Part shown: positions 17,641-26,686 of the stretch, one piece after another
How positions within the stretch are numbered: position 1 is the first letter of the stretch
How the letters are laid out: each line of letters begins with the position of its first letter
Origin: an uncultured Pseudovibrio sp.
GTDB taxonomy: Bacteria > Pseudomonadota > Alphaproteobacteria > Rhizobiales > Stappiaceae
Assembly (NCBI GenBank): GCA_947496145.1
Contig: CANMBS010000008.1
Span: 62,001-126,000 of the forward strand
Reading direction: 5' to 3'
DNA length: 64,000 bases
The notes under the pieces: model-generated
Seen by the model: the letters and a program-made list of their open reading frames with translations, nothing else
Databases searched by the model: none
What the model was told of the DNA's origin: nothing
Position numbers and translations under genes: made by a program

Positions 17641-20600
17641 ATGACGAGTGGTAAGTGGGATTTCTGGATCGACCGTGGCGGCACCTTCACTGATATCGTT
17701 GCACGCACACCACAAGGAAACATCCGCGCCCATAAGGTCCTCTCCGAAAACCCGGAGGCTTACAAAGACGCCGCCATTCAGGGCATTCGTGACCTCATGG
17801 ACATTGCCCCGAACACCCGCATCCCCTCCGAAAAAATCGCCACCATGAAGATGGGCACCACCGTTGCCACCAACGCACTGCTGGAGCGTAAGGGCGATCG
17901 CACTCTCCTGCTGATCACCAAAGGCTTCCGCGACGCGCTGGAGATCGGCTATCAGGCCCGCCCGGATATCTTCGCCAAAGAAATCATCAAGCCTGAGCTC
18001 CTCTATGATCAGGTTCTCGAAGCAGATGAGCGTGTCCGTGCAGACGGCACCGTTGAGAAAGCCCCAAACCTTGACCACATCAAGAGCCTGCTGGAAGCGG
18101 CCTTTGCTGACGGTATCCGCTCCATCGCCATCGTCCTGATGCATGCCTATGCCTACTCGGAGCATGAAAAGCAGCTTGCAGCCCTCGCCGGGCAAATTGG
18201 CTTTCCGCAAATTTCCGTCAGTCATCAGGTCTCTCCCCTCATGAAGCTGGTGGGCCGTGGAGACACCACCGTTGTCGACGCTTATCTCTCTCCAATCCTG
18301 CGCCGTTATGTGGAACAGGTGGCAACCGAACTGGATATCCGGAACTCTGACTGCCGCCTCATGTTCATGCAGTCCTCCGGTGGCCTGACAGACGCCTCCC
18401 TCTTTCAGGGCAAGGATGCGATCCTTTCCGGTCCGGCTGGCGGCGTTGTCGGCGCAGTTGAAACCTCCAAAATGGCAGGGTTCAACAAACTCATCGGCTT
18501 CGACATGGGCGGCACCTCCACAGACGTCTCCCACTTCGACGGCGAGTTCGAGCGTGCTTTCGAAACCGAAGTGGCTGGCGTGCGCATGCGAGCGCCGATG
18601 ATGATGATCCACACAGTGGCAGCAGGTGGCGGCTCCATCCTCCACTACAAGTCTGGTCGTTTTCAGGTTGGCCCCGATTCCGCAGGTGCAAACCCCGGCC
18701 CCATGTGTTACCGCCGTGGCGGCCCGCTCACCGTCACCGACGCCAATGTGATGACAGCCAAGCTCAACGCGGACTACTTCCCCAAAATCTTCGGCCCGGA
18801 TCAGGACGAGCCGCTTGCAGTCGGCGAAATCAAAGCCGCCTTCAACGCACTGGCCGCTGAAATCGGTGACGGTCGCACCGGCGAAGAAGTGGCAGAAGGC
18901 TTTCAGAAGATCGCCGTTGAGAACATGGCCAACGCCATTAAGAAAATCTCCGTTCAGCGCGGCTATGACGTCACCGAATACGCCCTCACCTGCTTCGGCG
19001 GTGCTGGCGGCCAGAGCGCCTGCATGGTGGCCGACAGTCTGGGCATGAAAACCGTCATCGTCCATCCGCTCTCAGGCATCCTCTCCGCCTATGGCATGGG
19101 CCTTGCCGATATTCGCGCCACCCGCCAGCAAGCGGTTGTAAAACAGCTCAGTACCGAAAACCTCCCCGAGCTGGAACAGCTCGCCCTGCGCCTTGCGGCA
19201 GACGCGGCAGCAGAAGTCGAAAATCAGGGCGTGGCGGAAGACGATCTTTCTGTCATCCCGCGCGCTCACCTGCGTTATGACGGTACAGACACCCCAATCG
19301 CAGTGAACCTGAACACCGCGAGCATGGAACACATGATCGCCGCCTTCACCCGCAGCCATATCAAGCAGTTTGGCTTTGCTTACGACAACAAGACCATTGT
19401 TGTGGAAGCCCTTGAGGTGGAAGCCGTAGGCGGTGGCGCAAGATTGCAGGAACCAGATACAGATCTGACAACACAAACCCCGGCCATTGCAGAGCAAACC
19501 CAATTCTACGCCCATGGCAAATGGCAGGATGCCTCCATCCTCAGGCGCGAGGCTTTCCAGCCGGGCATGAAACTGCAAGGCCCTGCTCTCATCATGGAAC
19601 CACACGCAACCATCGTAGTGGAACCGGGCTGGCAGGCTGAGGTCAACGCCAAGAACCATATCATTCTAACCCGCAGTATCCCGCAGGAGAATAAAGTTGC
19701 AATCGGCACCACCGCTGATCCGGTGATGCTGGAGGTGTTCAACAACCTCTTCATGTCCATCGCCGAGCAGATGGGCGTCACCCTTCAGAACACCGCTTAC
19801 TCTGTGAACATCAAAGAACGCCTTGATTTCTCCTGCGCGGTCTTTGATCAGAACGGTGCTCTGGTTGCCAACGCCCCGCATATGCCGGTTCACCTCGGCT
19901 CCATGGACCGCTCCGTTGAGACGATCATTTCCCTTAACAAGGGCAGGATCAAACCGGGCGATGTGTTCGCCCTCAACGCGCCTTATAACGGCGGCACCCA
20001 CTTGCCAGACATCACCGTTGTCTCCCCGGTTTTCGACGATGACGGCAACGAAATCCTGTTCTGGGCAGCCTCCCGTGGTCACCATGCAGATGTAGGCGGG
20101 TCGGCCCCCGGCTCCATGACCCCGCTCGCCACCACTGTGGATGAAGAAGGCGTCCTGATTGACAATTTCAAGCTGGTGGATCAGGGCGAATTCCGCGAAG
20201 AAGCGCTGGTCGAGCTGCTCACCAACCACAAATACCCGGTCCGAAACGTGCACCAGAACGTAGCTGACCTGAAAGCCCAGATCGCCGCCAATGAAAAGGG
20301 CGTTCAGGAATTGCGCAAGATGACAGACCACTTTGGTCTGGAAACCGTGCAGGCTTACATGGGCCACGTGCAGGACAACGCTGAAGAAAGCGTGCGCCGC
20401 GTGATCGAAGCGCTTTCTGACAGCTCCTATGAATACCCGACCGATCAGGGCTCCACAATCAAAGTCAAAATCACCGTCGACAAACACAAGCGCGAAGCAA
20501 CCGTGGACTTCACCGGCACCAGCGAGATGAAGCCCAACAACTTCAACGCGCCGGAACCTGTCACCCGTGCCGCCGTGCTTTACTGCTTCCGCGTCATGGT

Positions 20601-21246
20601 CGAAGGCCACATCCCCATGAATGCAGGCTGCCTGCGCCCGATCAACATTGTAGTGCCGGAAGGCTCCATGCTGCGCCCGCACTACCCGGCAGCAGTTGTT
20701 GCAGGCAACGTGGAAACCTCACAGCACATCACCAACGCCCTGTTCGCAGCCCTTGGCGCCATGGCCAACTCGCAAGGGTCCATGAACAACCTGACCTTCG
20801 GCAATGACACCTATCAGTACTATGAGACCCTGTGCTCCGGCTCTCCGGCAGGCCCCGGTTTCAACGGCACTGATGGCGTTCACGTCCACATGACCAACTC
20901 CCGCCTCACCGACCCGGAAGTTCTGGAATTCCGCTACCCCGTGCTGCTGGAAGACTTCCACATCCGCAAAGGCACTGGCGGCAAAGGCAAGTGGCAGGCG
21001 GGCGATGGCACCAAACGCACCATCCGCTTTCTGGAGAAAATGGACTGCGCAATCCTCGCCTCCCACCGAACCATCGCCCCCAAAGGTATGGAAGGCGGCG
21101 AAGACGGCAAAAAGGGAAGCACCTACGTGCGCCGCAACTCCGGCCAGACCGAAGACCTGAAAGGCTGCGACCAGACCATTTTAGAGGCCGGCGAAGCCAT
21201 CACAGTCATCCCCCCAACCAGCGGCGGCTGGGGCACTGCGGAATAG
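17641..21246 (+). CDS. 5-oxoprolinase / hydantoinase A-B fusion protein
   Basis: A 1201-residue single chain joining hydantoinase A (about 1-680) and hydantoinase B (about 690-1195), the architecture of ATP-dependent 5-oxoprolinase. The A half has two ASKHA phosphate loops, [15 protein letters not shown] and [14 protein letters not shown], plus [11 protein letters not shown] and a [12 protein letters not shown] block. The B half has [46 protein letters not shown] and [15 protein letters not shown]. Predicted reaction: ATP-driven ring opening of 5-oxo-L-proline to glutamate, or of a related hydantoin. Ribosome site GGGGCGACA. Codon use here is strikingly GC-ending compared with neighbours, which fits high expression or distinct history. 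The regulator lies divergent upstream. Confidence 0.93.
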   Translation: MTSGKWDFWIDRGGTFTDIVARTPQGNIRAHKVLSENPEAYKDAAIQGIRDLMDIAPNTRIPSEKIATMKMGTTVATNALLERKGDRTLLLITKGFRDALEIGYQARPDIFAKEIIKPELLYDQVLEADERVRADGTVEKAPNLDHIKSLLEAAFADGIRSIAIVLMHAYAYSEHEKQLAALAGQIGFPQISVSHQVSPLMKLVGRGDTTVVDAYLSPILRRYVEQVATELDIRNSDCRLMFMQSSGGLTDASLFQGKDAILSGPAGGVVGAVETSKMAGFNKLIGFDMGGTSTDVSHFDGEFERAFETEVAGVRMRAPMMMIHTVAAGGGSILHYKSGRFQVGPDSAGANPGPMCYRRGGPLTVTDANVMTAKLNADYFPKIFGPDQDEPLAVGEIKAAFNALAAEIGDGRTGEEVAEGFQKIAVENMANAIKKISVQRGYDVTEYALTCFGGAGGQSACMVADSLGMKTVIVHPLSGILSAYGMGLADIRATRQQAVVKQLSTENLPELEQLALRLAADAAAEVENQGVAEDDLSVIPRAHLRYDGTDTPIAVNLNTASMEHMIAAFTRSHIKQFGFAYDNKTIVVEALEVEAVGGGARLQEPDTDLTTQTPAIAEQTQFYAHGKWQDASILRREAFQPGMKLQGPALIMEPHATIVVEPGWQAEVNAKNHIILTRSIPQENKVAIGTTADPVMLEVFNNLFMSIAEQMGVTLQNTAYSVNIKERLDFSCAVFDQNGALVANAPHMPVHLGSMDRSVETIISLNKGRIKPGDVFALNAPYNGGTHLPDITVVSPVFDDDGNEILFWAASRGHHADVGGSAPGSMTPLATTVDEEGVLIDNFKLVDQGEFREEALVELLTNHKYPVRNVHQNVADLKAQIAANEKGVQELRKMTDHFGLETVQAYMGHVQDNAEESVRRVIEALSDSSYEYPTDQGSTIKVKITVDKHKREATVDFTGTSEMKPNNFNAPEPVTRAAVLYCFRVMVEGHIPMNAGCLRPINIVVPEGSMLRPHYPAAVVAGNVETSQHITNALFAALGAMANSQGSMNNLTFGNDTYQYYETLCSGSPAGPGFNGTDGVHVHMTNSRLTDPEVLEFRYPVLLEDFHIRKGTGGKGKWQAGDGTKRTIRFLEKMDCAILASHRTIAPKGMEGGEDGKKGSTYVRRNSGQTEDLKGCDQTILEAGEAITVIPPTSGGWGTAE

Positions 21247-21269
21247 GCAAGCAAGTCACTGAATCCACC

Positions 21270-21299
21270 AACGCTCGGCTTAAATAGCTGGGCGTTTTT
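21270..21299 (+). terminator. Intrinsic terminator of the 5-oxoprolinase gene
   Basis: AACGCTCGGCT (21270-21280) pairs with AGCTGGGCGTT (21286-21296), including two G-T wobbles, around a TAAAT loop, followed by TTT. Lies 24 bp after the stop. Confidence 0.75.
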
Positions 21300-21341
21300 A
21301 ACAATTGATGGACCTAACAAGATGCGTTAGTAGTTTCAATT

Positions 21342-21548
21342 CTAACGATTTACGTTGTCTTTTTTAGAGTTGTCGCGATTATCACGTGCATATTCACGGT
21401 CATTAATCGTCACTACATGAGCACCGGGATGTTCGCCGCGCTTAATTTCAGCCACTACATTACGACGCGGTACGTTTTTGCGACTTCCGATGTCATAATG
21501 CTCATTCCGACCACCAGGGCCATCATTCCGACCTTTAATCTTAGTCAC
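21342..21548 (-). CDS. DUF3892-like small protein
   Basis: A 68-residue very basic and polar protein. The ending HPGAHVVTINDREYARDNRD with a closing SKKDNVN resembles the DUF3892 family (a short domain with a conserved RDN...DNV ending). The body reads RNDGPGGRNEHYDIGSRK. The start is a GTG at 21548, fixed by a textbook ribosome site AAAAGGAGGCTTAAA just upstream; a longer reading into the upstream region has no support. Function unknown. It lies in an accessory stretch after the oxoprolinase terminator and convergent with it. Confidence 0.65.
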   Translation of the reverse strand: MTKIKGRNDGPGGRNEHYDIGSRKNVPRRNVVAEIKRGEHPGAHVVTINDREYARDNRDNSKKDNVNR

Positions 21549-21663
21549 TTTAAGCCTCCTTTTCGTAAAAGTTGCATAAAATGATATAGTTCTCGTAAAA
21601 ATCATTTCAAGAGAAACGTTAATATTTATTCAAGACTTACTACGCGAGACCAACCCCACACCA

Positions 21664-22038
21664 CTAAGCAAACCATGCCTGCCAGATAAGGCTCGAAACC
21701 GTATTGATGGAAATTCCGAAAATAACTCCCCAAAAGAGTTGCCATTTTGAAACACCATACTTGATGCGCTCCCATTTATCATAGGTACGCAGCCATCTGA
21801 ACCCTTTATCAGTCAGAAAATAGCTGCCTGACCAAGCCTGTTTTTGAAGACCCGCTACCAATGTAAGGTGATCAACCAAGCCAAAATCAACCAGCTTTTC
21901 GACTGTCGAAGCAACATCTTGCCCCTCCATTGACACTTTAATTTCATGAGGATCACAACCACCCTTGATTTGCTTTAGAATAGGCCGAACAAAATTAATA
22001 TCTTCGAGAAAATGTGGGCGTGAATTATTATCTGACAT
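21664..22038 (-). CDS. Hypothetical protein with winged-helix-like domain and C-terminal membrane helix
   Basis: A 124-residue protein of no recognised family. Residues about 10-90 could be a winged helix (KVSMEGQDVASTVEKLVDFGLVDHL, then SYFLTDKGFRWLR, which resembles a wing of PadR/MarR-like folds). The C-terminal 25 residues are hydrophobic (WGVIFGISINTVSSLIWQAW), so it is probably tail-anchored to the membrane. The ribosome site AAGGAGATCAG is strong. It lies 115 bp upstream of the DUF3892-like gene on the same strand. The combination suggests a membrane-tethered regulator or a phage/TA-type accessory protein; I cannot say more. Confidence 0.6.
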   Translation of the reverse strand: MSDNNSRPHFLEDINFVRPILKQIKGGCDPHEIKVSMEGQDVASTVEKLVDFGLVDHLTLVAGLQKQAWSGSYFLTDKGFRWLRTYDKWERIKYGVSKWQLFWGVIFGISINTVSSLIWQAWFA

Positions 22039-22069
22039 CTGATCTCCTTAGTCGGACGCACGGGTCGTG

Positions 22070-22181
22070 GCCCCTCTCCTATCGAAAATTGTGCTTATAG
22101 ATACCTACAAAGAAAAGCGAAAAAGACACAGTCACTTGCTCGTCACAGGCTCTAAACTAAGATTGCTCGAAGAGCTCTCAT
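22070..22181 (-). pseudogene. Possible VapC-like toxin remnant following the antitoxin
   Basis: An ATG at 22181-22179 overlaps the ancestral antitoxin stop by ATGA, the usual junction in vapBC and phd-doc operons. It opens MRAL and stops after nine codons. An adjacent frame reads NLSLEPVTSK, faintly similar to the C-terminal NL-LVTSD block of PIN-domain toxins, which suggests that most of the toxin was deleted. Identification rests on the junction and a short weak match. Confidence 0.35.
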
Positions 22182-22413
22182 ACTCCTCCCGCAAAGCCAG
22201 ATGTAACCTCTTTAATCTCTTCATTGAAGTCAGCCGCAAGTTTGATCTATCCCTTGAAGCGTCCGGGTTTACGAGGTTTCAGCTCGCCTTATGTGGCACA
22301 AGCTCAAGATAGGGCTTTCCAGCTTTGGTAATCACAACACGCTCCCCCTGCCAAACCTTTTTACCAAGCTTGGAAAGATTGGACTTCGCTTCATGCATGT
22401 TTACTTTCATCAT
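22178..22413 (-). pseudogene. Phd/YefM-type antitoxin remnant of a decayed toxin-antitoxin locus
   Basis: On the minus strand an ATG at 22413 (or 22410), after GAAGGTAAGGC, opens MMKVNMHEAKSNLSKLGKKV, then VVITKAGKPYLELVPHKAS and a TGA at 22279. This is a typical prevent-host-death antitoxin N-terminus (44 residues). In the next frame downstream the normal antitoxin tail is still readable, KPRKPGRFKG, an in-frame TAG, IKLAADFNEEIKEV and FAGGV, ending with TGA at 22180-22178. So a frameshift and a nonsense change have broken the gene. The truncated N-terminal domain might still bind DNA. Confidence 0.75.
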
Positions 22414-22525
22414 GCCTTACCTTCGCCAGACGTAACTATTATACATTCTCAAACACAACAGGGAAAATCTACAGAAAGCACCAGAAGCACCGCGCGGACT
22501 AATCCGGCAGTGTTAGGGGGTAAAT

Positions 22526-22687
22526 CTCTCGGATAACGAGAGGGGCAAGGCAAGCAGGCAATGCCTGCGCAGTATAGTTAAGTTAGTTTCTTCGGCATTG
22601 GCTATTTGCCTTGCCCGGACGTTTTTGCAGGAGGCTAAGGCCAAGCTCCAAAAGACACTTGGAAATGCCACTTCTCGAAGAGAAGTG
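22526..22687. ncRNA. Cluster of perfect hairpins; candidate structured RNA or palindromic repeat
   Basis: Four perfect stems lie in 162 bp: CTCTCG/CGAGAG (22526-22542, GATAA loop); GGGCAAGGCAA (22543-22553) with TTGCCTTGCCC (22606-22616); nested inside it GCAGGCA/TGCCTGC (22554-22568); and CACTTCTC-GAA-GAGAAGTG (22669-22687). A GTTTTTG tract follows the second stem at about 22620. No coding frame explains the pattern. It could be a small RNA with a terminator-like end, or the core of a mobile palindromic element. Confidence 0.4.
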
Positions 22688-23039
22688 TCACTCAGTGCTG
22701 GCGCCCTTTGGTTTGACCGGACATCCGCTATCCCTCAACACTGTTGGCGAAAGGGGAACCTCCACGGACCCGCTGGATGATACGTTACCTCACCCAGTAG
22801 CCCCGTCCAGCCCACACCAAACCGAAGGACGTTCCCCCGGCTGCCCGTATGCATGAGCTTGAGGATTAGTATGCAGTAGGTTTTAAGAAGGGGGATAAGT
22901 TTCTTAAGCGCTGCACTCTCGCCACTCGCTCCTTCAGCCGTCATGCCGCACAAACGAAGTGCGATGCGGTATCTAGCGCAGCACGCCCAACCGTTTACAG
23001 TCTCCGCTCTACTCCGTCTAGCATGACGGCGGTGGGTAG

Positions 23040-23845
23040 CCATTTGTCTGGGCACTAAAACTGGAGCAAAGCGGCTCCCTATGGAGCAAGGCCCTTCCCC
23101 ACGATGTCATCCCGGCCCCCGCGCCGGGATCTATACCCCCTTGCGTCTGCGGGAATGCAGGAGGCCCGTTCGGCACAGGCGCAGCAAGATACCCTGACAC
23201 GCAGACCATCATTCAACACTGGCTCTAGTGGGTATGGATACCGGATCTCCGCTCCGCTCCGTCCGGCATGACAACGGGGGATAACCATTTATGTGAGTGC
23301 TGAAACTGGAGCAAAGCACTGCCCTATGGTGTCTTCCCGGCCCCCGCGCCGGGATCTATAACCCCTTGCGTTTGTGAGGGAATGTAGAGGCAGTCTCATA
23401 CTCTTCTTATGGCGCAGGCGCAGTAAGATACCCCGACACGCAGGTGATTATTCAGCACTGGTTTAAGGGGGTATGGATACCGGATCATCGCTCCGCTTCG
23501 TCCGGCATGACGGAGGGTGCAACCATTCTTCTGGGCGTATTAATTCAAGTAAAGCACTTGCTCCTGTCGTCATCCCTGACTTGATCAGGGGTCTATAACC
23601 CCTTGCGTTTGTGGAGGAATGTTGAGGTAGTCTCATACTCTTCTTACGGCGCAGGCGCAGTAAGATACCCCGATACGCAGGTCATTATTCAGCACTGGTT
23701 TAAGGGGGTATGGATACGGAACCTCCGCTGCGCTCCGTCCGGCATGACGGCAGTGACAGCCATTTGTCTGAGCGCTGAAACTGGAGCAAAGCATCTCCCA
23801 ACGGTGTCTTCCCGGCTCCCGAGCCGGGGCCTATACTGCCTTGAG
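23040..23845. repeat. Tandem array of about four 240-bp units built from palindromic GTCATCCCGG-type elements
   Basis: The landmark CCATTT.. followed by CTGGAGCAAAGC recurs at 23040, 23285, 23523 and 23760 (periods 245, 238, 237); GGTATGGATAC recurs at 23231, 23470 and 23707. Each unit contains TCATCCCGGC...GCCGGGATCTATA, then CAGGCGCAG(T/C)AAGATACCC, then GGTATGGATACCGGATC and a terminal CCGTCCGGCATGAC. The outer GTCATCCCGG and CCGGCATGAC sequences are inverted relative to each other, giving BIME-like palindromes. Units differ by substitutions and small indels; the third carries CCTGACTTGATCAGGG instead of the GC-rich core. A partial unit precedes 23040 (TCTAGCATGACGG). Confidence 0.85.
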
Positions 23846-23992
23846 CCCGCGAGTAAGCAGAACACATATCATACCCATACTAAAATGCTGGTCTGCGGTC
23901 TAAAGTTTGCCCGGCCGCAGACCAGCGGGCACTCATGACGGACTGGATAAAGGCGGTCGCAACCAGCCCTCACAAGTGCCTGTCACAGTGCG

Positions 23993-24319
23993 TTAATCCA
24001 AAGACACAATATTATTTTTGACCGAAGGAACGGAGGAGACGCTGCGTTTTGCCTTGGCGGGCTTTTCTCCGGGTGCAGAGGTTCCCACCAAAGCTTCTGT
24101 GATGTGTCCGCAGGTCTTATGAAGTGCCTTCAGGCGGTCATTGAAGCAGTAGTGCAAAGTGAGCAAAGCATCGCGCTCGTCGCTGTTCTTCATCCGCTCC
24201 CACAACACCATATGCTGTATGTAGGCAAGGTTCAGAAGATCAGAAACAGCAATGTTTGCTAAGTCCATTTCGTCTTGAATGCTATTCTTGGCGCGTTGCG
24301 CACTTGCAGTGTCGTCCAT
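23993..24319 (-). CDS. Hypothetical protein
   Basis: About 108 residues: a helical region (SIQDEMDLANIAVSDLLNLA, then YIQHMVLWERMKNSDERDAL and LHYCFNDRLKALHKTCGHI) and a Lys/Ser-rich tail (KPAKAKRSVSSVPSVKN). No family recognised. The start at 24319 (MDDTASAQ) has AGAAAGG about 9 bases upstream; a longer N-terminal reading to 24472 has repetitive-looking, non-protein-like sequence. It is isolated, next to the tandem repeats, so it may be an accessory gene. Coding status is moderately supported. Confidence 0.5.
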   Translation of the reverse strand: MDDTASAQRAKNSIQDEMDLANIAVSDLLNLAYIQHMVLWERMKNSDERDALLTLHYCFNDRLKALHKTCGHITEALVGTSAPGEKPAKAKRSVSSVPSVKNNIVSLD

Positions 24320-24764
24320 AATCAAAGCCTTTCTGACTTGGCTGTTGAATGTCCGCGACGACAGACGAGCTTGTGACGGATCGCTGGCGAGCGGGAGGTT
24401 CACAACCTGAGTCAGACAGGCGAGTTTATTCCCTCCCGAAAGAGGTATTGTATTCACCGCCCTCCCGCTCATAGCAAAGGGTTTGCGCCATCAGAAAAAA
24501 GGCACAAAAAATCCGCCAGTTAACGGGAGCGGTTACCGCTGACAAGAGGTTGTGATGCCTCACCTGTGAATGTGGAATGAAACAGCGAATCTGTCAACGA
24601 AAAGTTGCAAGGCCATTCAAGATTGTTGCCGCAAGGTTACATTCCTCCTTAGCCATGCATCACAAACGAAGTGCGACACAGCACCCAGAGCAACACACAC
24701 CAACACCCGCAACCCCACTTTGATTTCCTGATCTTCACTTATCAGGAGGAGGCATACCCACACC
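24320..24764. other. Intergenic stretch with short palindromes
   Basis: About 445 bp. It contains a perfect palindrome AGCGGTTACCGCT at 24528-24540 and the second copy of CACAAACGAAGTGCGA at 24662-24677. No gene seen, apart from possible upstream codons of the hypothetical protein. Confidence 0.5.
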
Positions 24765-25742
24765 TCACGTCACCCCAATCGCAGCCTTGAGGCCCGGTAT
24801 GAGCTGAAAACCCATGTAGAGCGCATAACAGCATAGGAGCAGAACACCTTCCCGCCTGCTCACCCGCCATCCGGTAATGCAGGCAATGGACATGAGCACC
24901 ACTGTGCCAACCATGACCCAGATATCGAGCTGCGCAATCTCTGAAGGCACCGGAAGGGGCACCACAAGAGCCGTTATCCCCCCAATACCGAAAATATTGA
25001 AGATGTTGCTGCCCACGATATTACCGAAAGCAACCTCCACGTGCCCGCGTATGGCAGCAATCACCGAAGTCACAAGCTCTGGCAAAGACGTACCGACAGC
25101 AACCAGCGTCAAACCAATCACCGCGTCCGAAACCCCGATATGCCGGGCAATCGTCACACTGGAGGAAACAAGCAGGCTGGCCCCGAACACCACGCCAGCA
25201 ATGCCAGCGGCAAAGATGATAAGGCCCCAGAAGATGGAAAGGCCCGGATAACTCTCTTGTTCAGCCTCTGCCTCATACATCTGCGCCACAGCCGGTACTG
25301 CCTTGCGTTCCACCTTATAGCTGTAAAGCGTATAGGCAATCAGCAGCCCCACCAGAACAAAGCCTGCCCAGCGGGACAGATACCCGCTTAAGATGACAGC
25401 CAGCAGGATCAGGCTTGACAGCACAAGCACAGCCCCATCGCGCTGAAACGCTTCCCGCTTGACCGTAATGGGCAGGATTACCGCTGTAATACCGAGGATT
25501 AATAGGACATTTGCTATGTTGCTGCCAACGATATTGCCAATCGCAACACCGGGATATCCCGCAAGCGCGCCCTGCAAACTGGCAACAAGTTCCGGCACAG
25601 ACGTACCAAAGCCCACAAGCGTTAAACCGATAAAGAGCTTTGACACCCCAAGTCGCATGGCAACAGCCACACTGCCGCGCACCAGCGCCTCACCGCCTGC
25701 AAGCAGCAGCACAAGTCCTCCAACCAACTGAACCATCAACAT
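24765..25742 (-). CDS. Calcium/sodium antiporter (CaCA family, YrbG-like)
   Basis: A 325-residue inner-membrane cation/Ca2+ exchanger with about ten transmembrane segments in two inverted halves. The two alpha-repeats are clear: VGFGTSVPELVASL with GNIVGSNIANVLLILG in the first half, and VAVGTSLPELVTSV with GNIVGSNIFNIFGIGG in the second. The acidic residues of the two PEL motifs bind the ion. Around residue 140-165 a cytoplasmic loop (YSYKVERKAVPAVAQMYEAEAEQE) separates the halves. It is the last gene of a run of minus-strand transporter genes; 54 bp separate it from the TauE-type gene upstream. Confidence 0.93.
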   Translation of the reverse strand: MLMVQLVGGLVLLLAGGEALVRGSVAVAMRLGVSKLFIGLTLVGFGTSVPELVASLQGALAGYPGVAIGNIVGSNIANVLLILGITAVILPITVKREAFQRDGAVLVLSSLILLAVILSGYLSRWAGFVLVGLLIAYTLYSYKVERKAVPAVAQMYEAEAEQESYPGLSIFWGLIIFAAGIAGVVFGASLLVSSSVTIARHIGVSDAVIGLTLVAVGTSLPELVTSVIAAIRGHVEVAFGNIVGSNIFNIFGIGGITALVVPLPVPSEIAQLDIWVMVGTVVLMSIACITGWRVSRREGVLLLCCYALYMGFQLIPGLKAAIGVT

Positions 25743-25796
25743 CTTTTACAGATCTCGCTCAGGCGCAACCAACGCCCGCCATTAAGACAAGCCTTC

Positions 25797-26597
25797 TCAC
25801 ATAACATTAAGCCAGAGCTCTTTGATAATCAGTCCAAGACCGGAGAACAGCATCATCACCAGCACACAGATACGAAACACAGAAGGGCTGAAATGCCGCC
25901 CGATATAGTTGCCGCTCTTCGTGCCAATGTAAACAAACACAAGCCCCGTCACAGAAATCGCAAAGGCACCCCAGTGGAGCAAACCCATATAGGTGAGGCC
26001 AAGGATCATACTGGCTGTAACCACAGTAAAGAAGCTATTGATCGTCTGAATGAAATGGCTGCGCGGCAGGTGCAGAGACACCAGAAACGGCGTAATCGGC
26101 ATGAGCTGCGAACCTGTCATCCCGGTAAGCAGACCGGTCACAAAACCAGACAGCCACGAGCCTGTTTTCTCCCAGTGAGGACGCAAACGCAGGTTCTGCG
26201 AAAGCAGCGCATAGCCCACAAATGCCATGATGACAAAGCCAAGCAGGATCGTAAGCCAGTGCGTGGACGCCCAGCCAAGAAACCAGAGCCCGATCATCAC
26301 ACCGGGAACCGAAAGCAGATAGATCGGCCAGAACCGGCTGAGACACTCACGAAAATAACCCGCCTCATAAACCAGTATGAGATCACTGATCAGCCCCGGC
26401 ACCACAATAAGCGGAATGCCCTTTTTCAGCCCAACCGTATAGGCAAGGATCGCCAGACAGATCGTTGTAAAGCCAAGCCCTGCAAGCCCCTTCACAAACG
26501 CCGCAAAAAAGAACGTAAACATGATCACAGCAATTTCCGGGGCTGTATACCCCAGATACTCTGCTGCCATTTCCATGTCTGCGTCTATCTCCATCAT
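25797..26597 (-). CDS. TauE/SafE (TSUP) family permease, copy 1
   Basis: A permease of about 266 residues with some eight transmembrane helices, of the sulfite/sulfonate exporter TauE/SafE superfamily. Key blocks are FFFAAFVKGLAGLGFTTICLAIL, KKGIPLIVVPGLISDLILVY, GVMIGLWFLGWASTHWL, GFVTGLLTGMTGSQLMPITPFLV and a terminal KSGNYIGRHFSPSVFR. Start is unclear: ATGs at 26597, 26594, 26576 and 26570; the first is reported. It is paralogous to the neighbour upstream, with the same block order, so the pair arose by tandem duplication. Substrate is unknown; the family exports C1-C2 sulfonates and sulfite. Confidence 0.88.
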   Translation of the reverse strand: MMEIDADMEMAAEYLGYTAPEIAVIMFTFFFAAFVKGLAGLGFTTICLAILAYTVGLKKGIPLIVVPGLISDLILVYEAGYFRECLSRFWPIYLLSVPGVMIGLWFLGWASTHWLTILLGFVIMAFVGYALLSQNLRLRPHWEKTGSWLSGFVTGLLTGMTGSQLMPITPFLVSLHLPRSHFIQTINSFFTVVTASMILGLTYMGLLHWGAFAISVTGLVFVYIGTKSGNYIGRHFSPSVFRICVLVMMLFSGLGLIIKELWLNVM

Positions 26598-26686
26598 GCA
26601 ACGCAGCCTAAGCGCGAACCTGCAACAATCCCTCTCTGCTACCAGATCAAACCTAAAGGTTCCATCAAGCACTGCTTAGCCAAGTG

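Larger units (their letters stand above)
22414..23992. other. Gene-free, repeat-rich accessory stretch of 1.6 kb
   Basis: No reading frame in this region has recognisable family features or a convincing start. It is filled by the hairpin cluster (22526-22687), a CACAAACGAAGTGCGA motif at 22949-22964 repeated at 24662-24677, and the tandem array of about 240-bp units. It also follows a decayed TA locus. Together these suggest a site of past insertions and repeat growth. Confidence 0.65.

Noticed and set aside
17584-19065. A 493-codon open frame on the minus strand inside the oxoprolinase gene
   Set aside because: Antisense to a long, clearly coding gene with strong third-position GC; typical shadow.
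23040-23845. CRISPR array
   Set aside because: Repeat units are about 240 bp without short repeats and unique spacers of 30-40 bp, and no cas genes are near.
22414-23992. Insertion sequence
   Set aside because: No transposase-like frame or terminal inverted repeats with target duplication were found.
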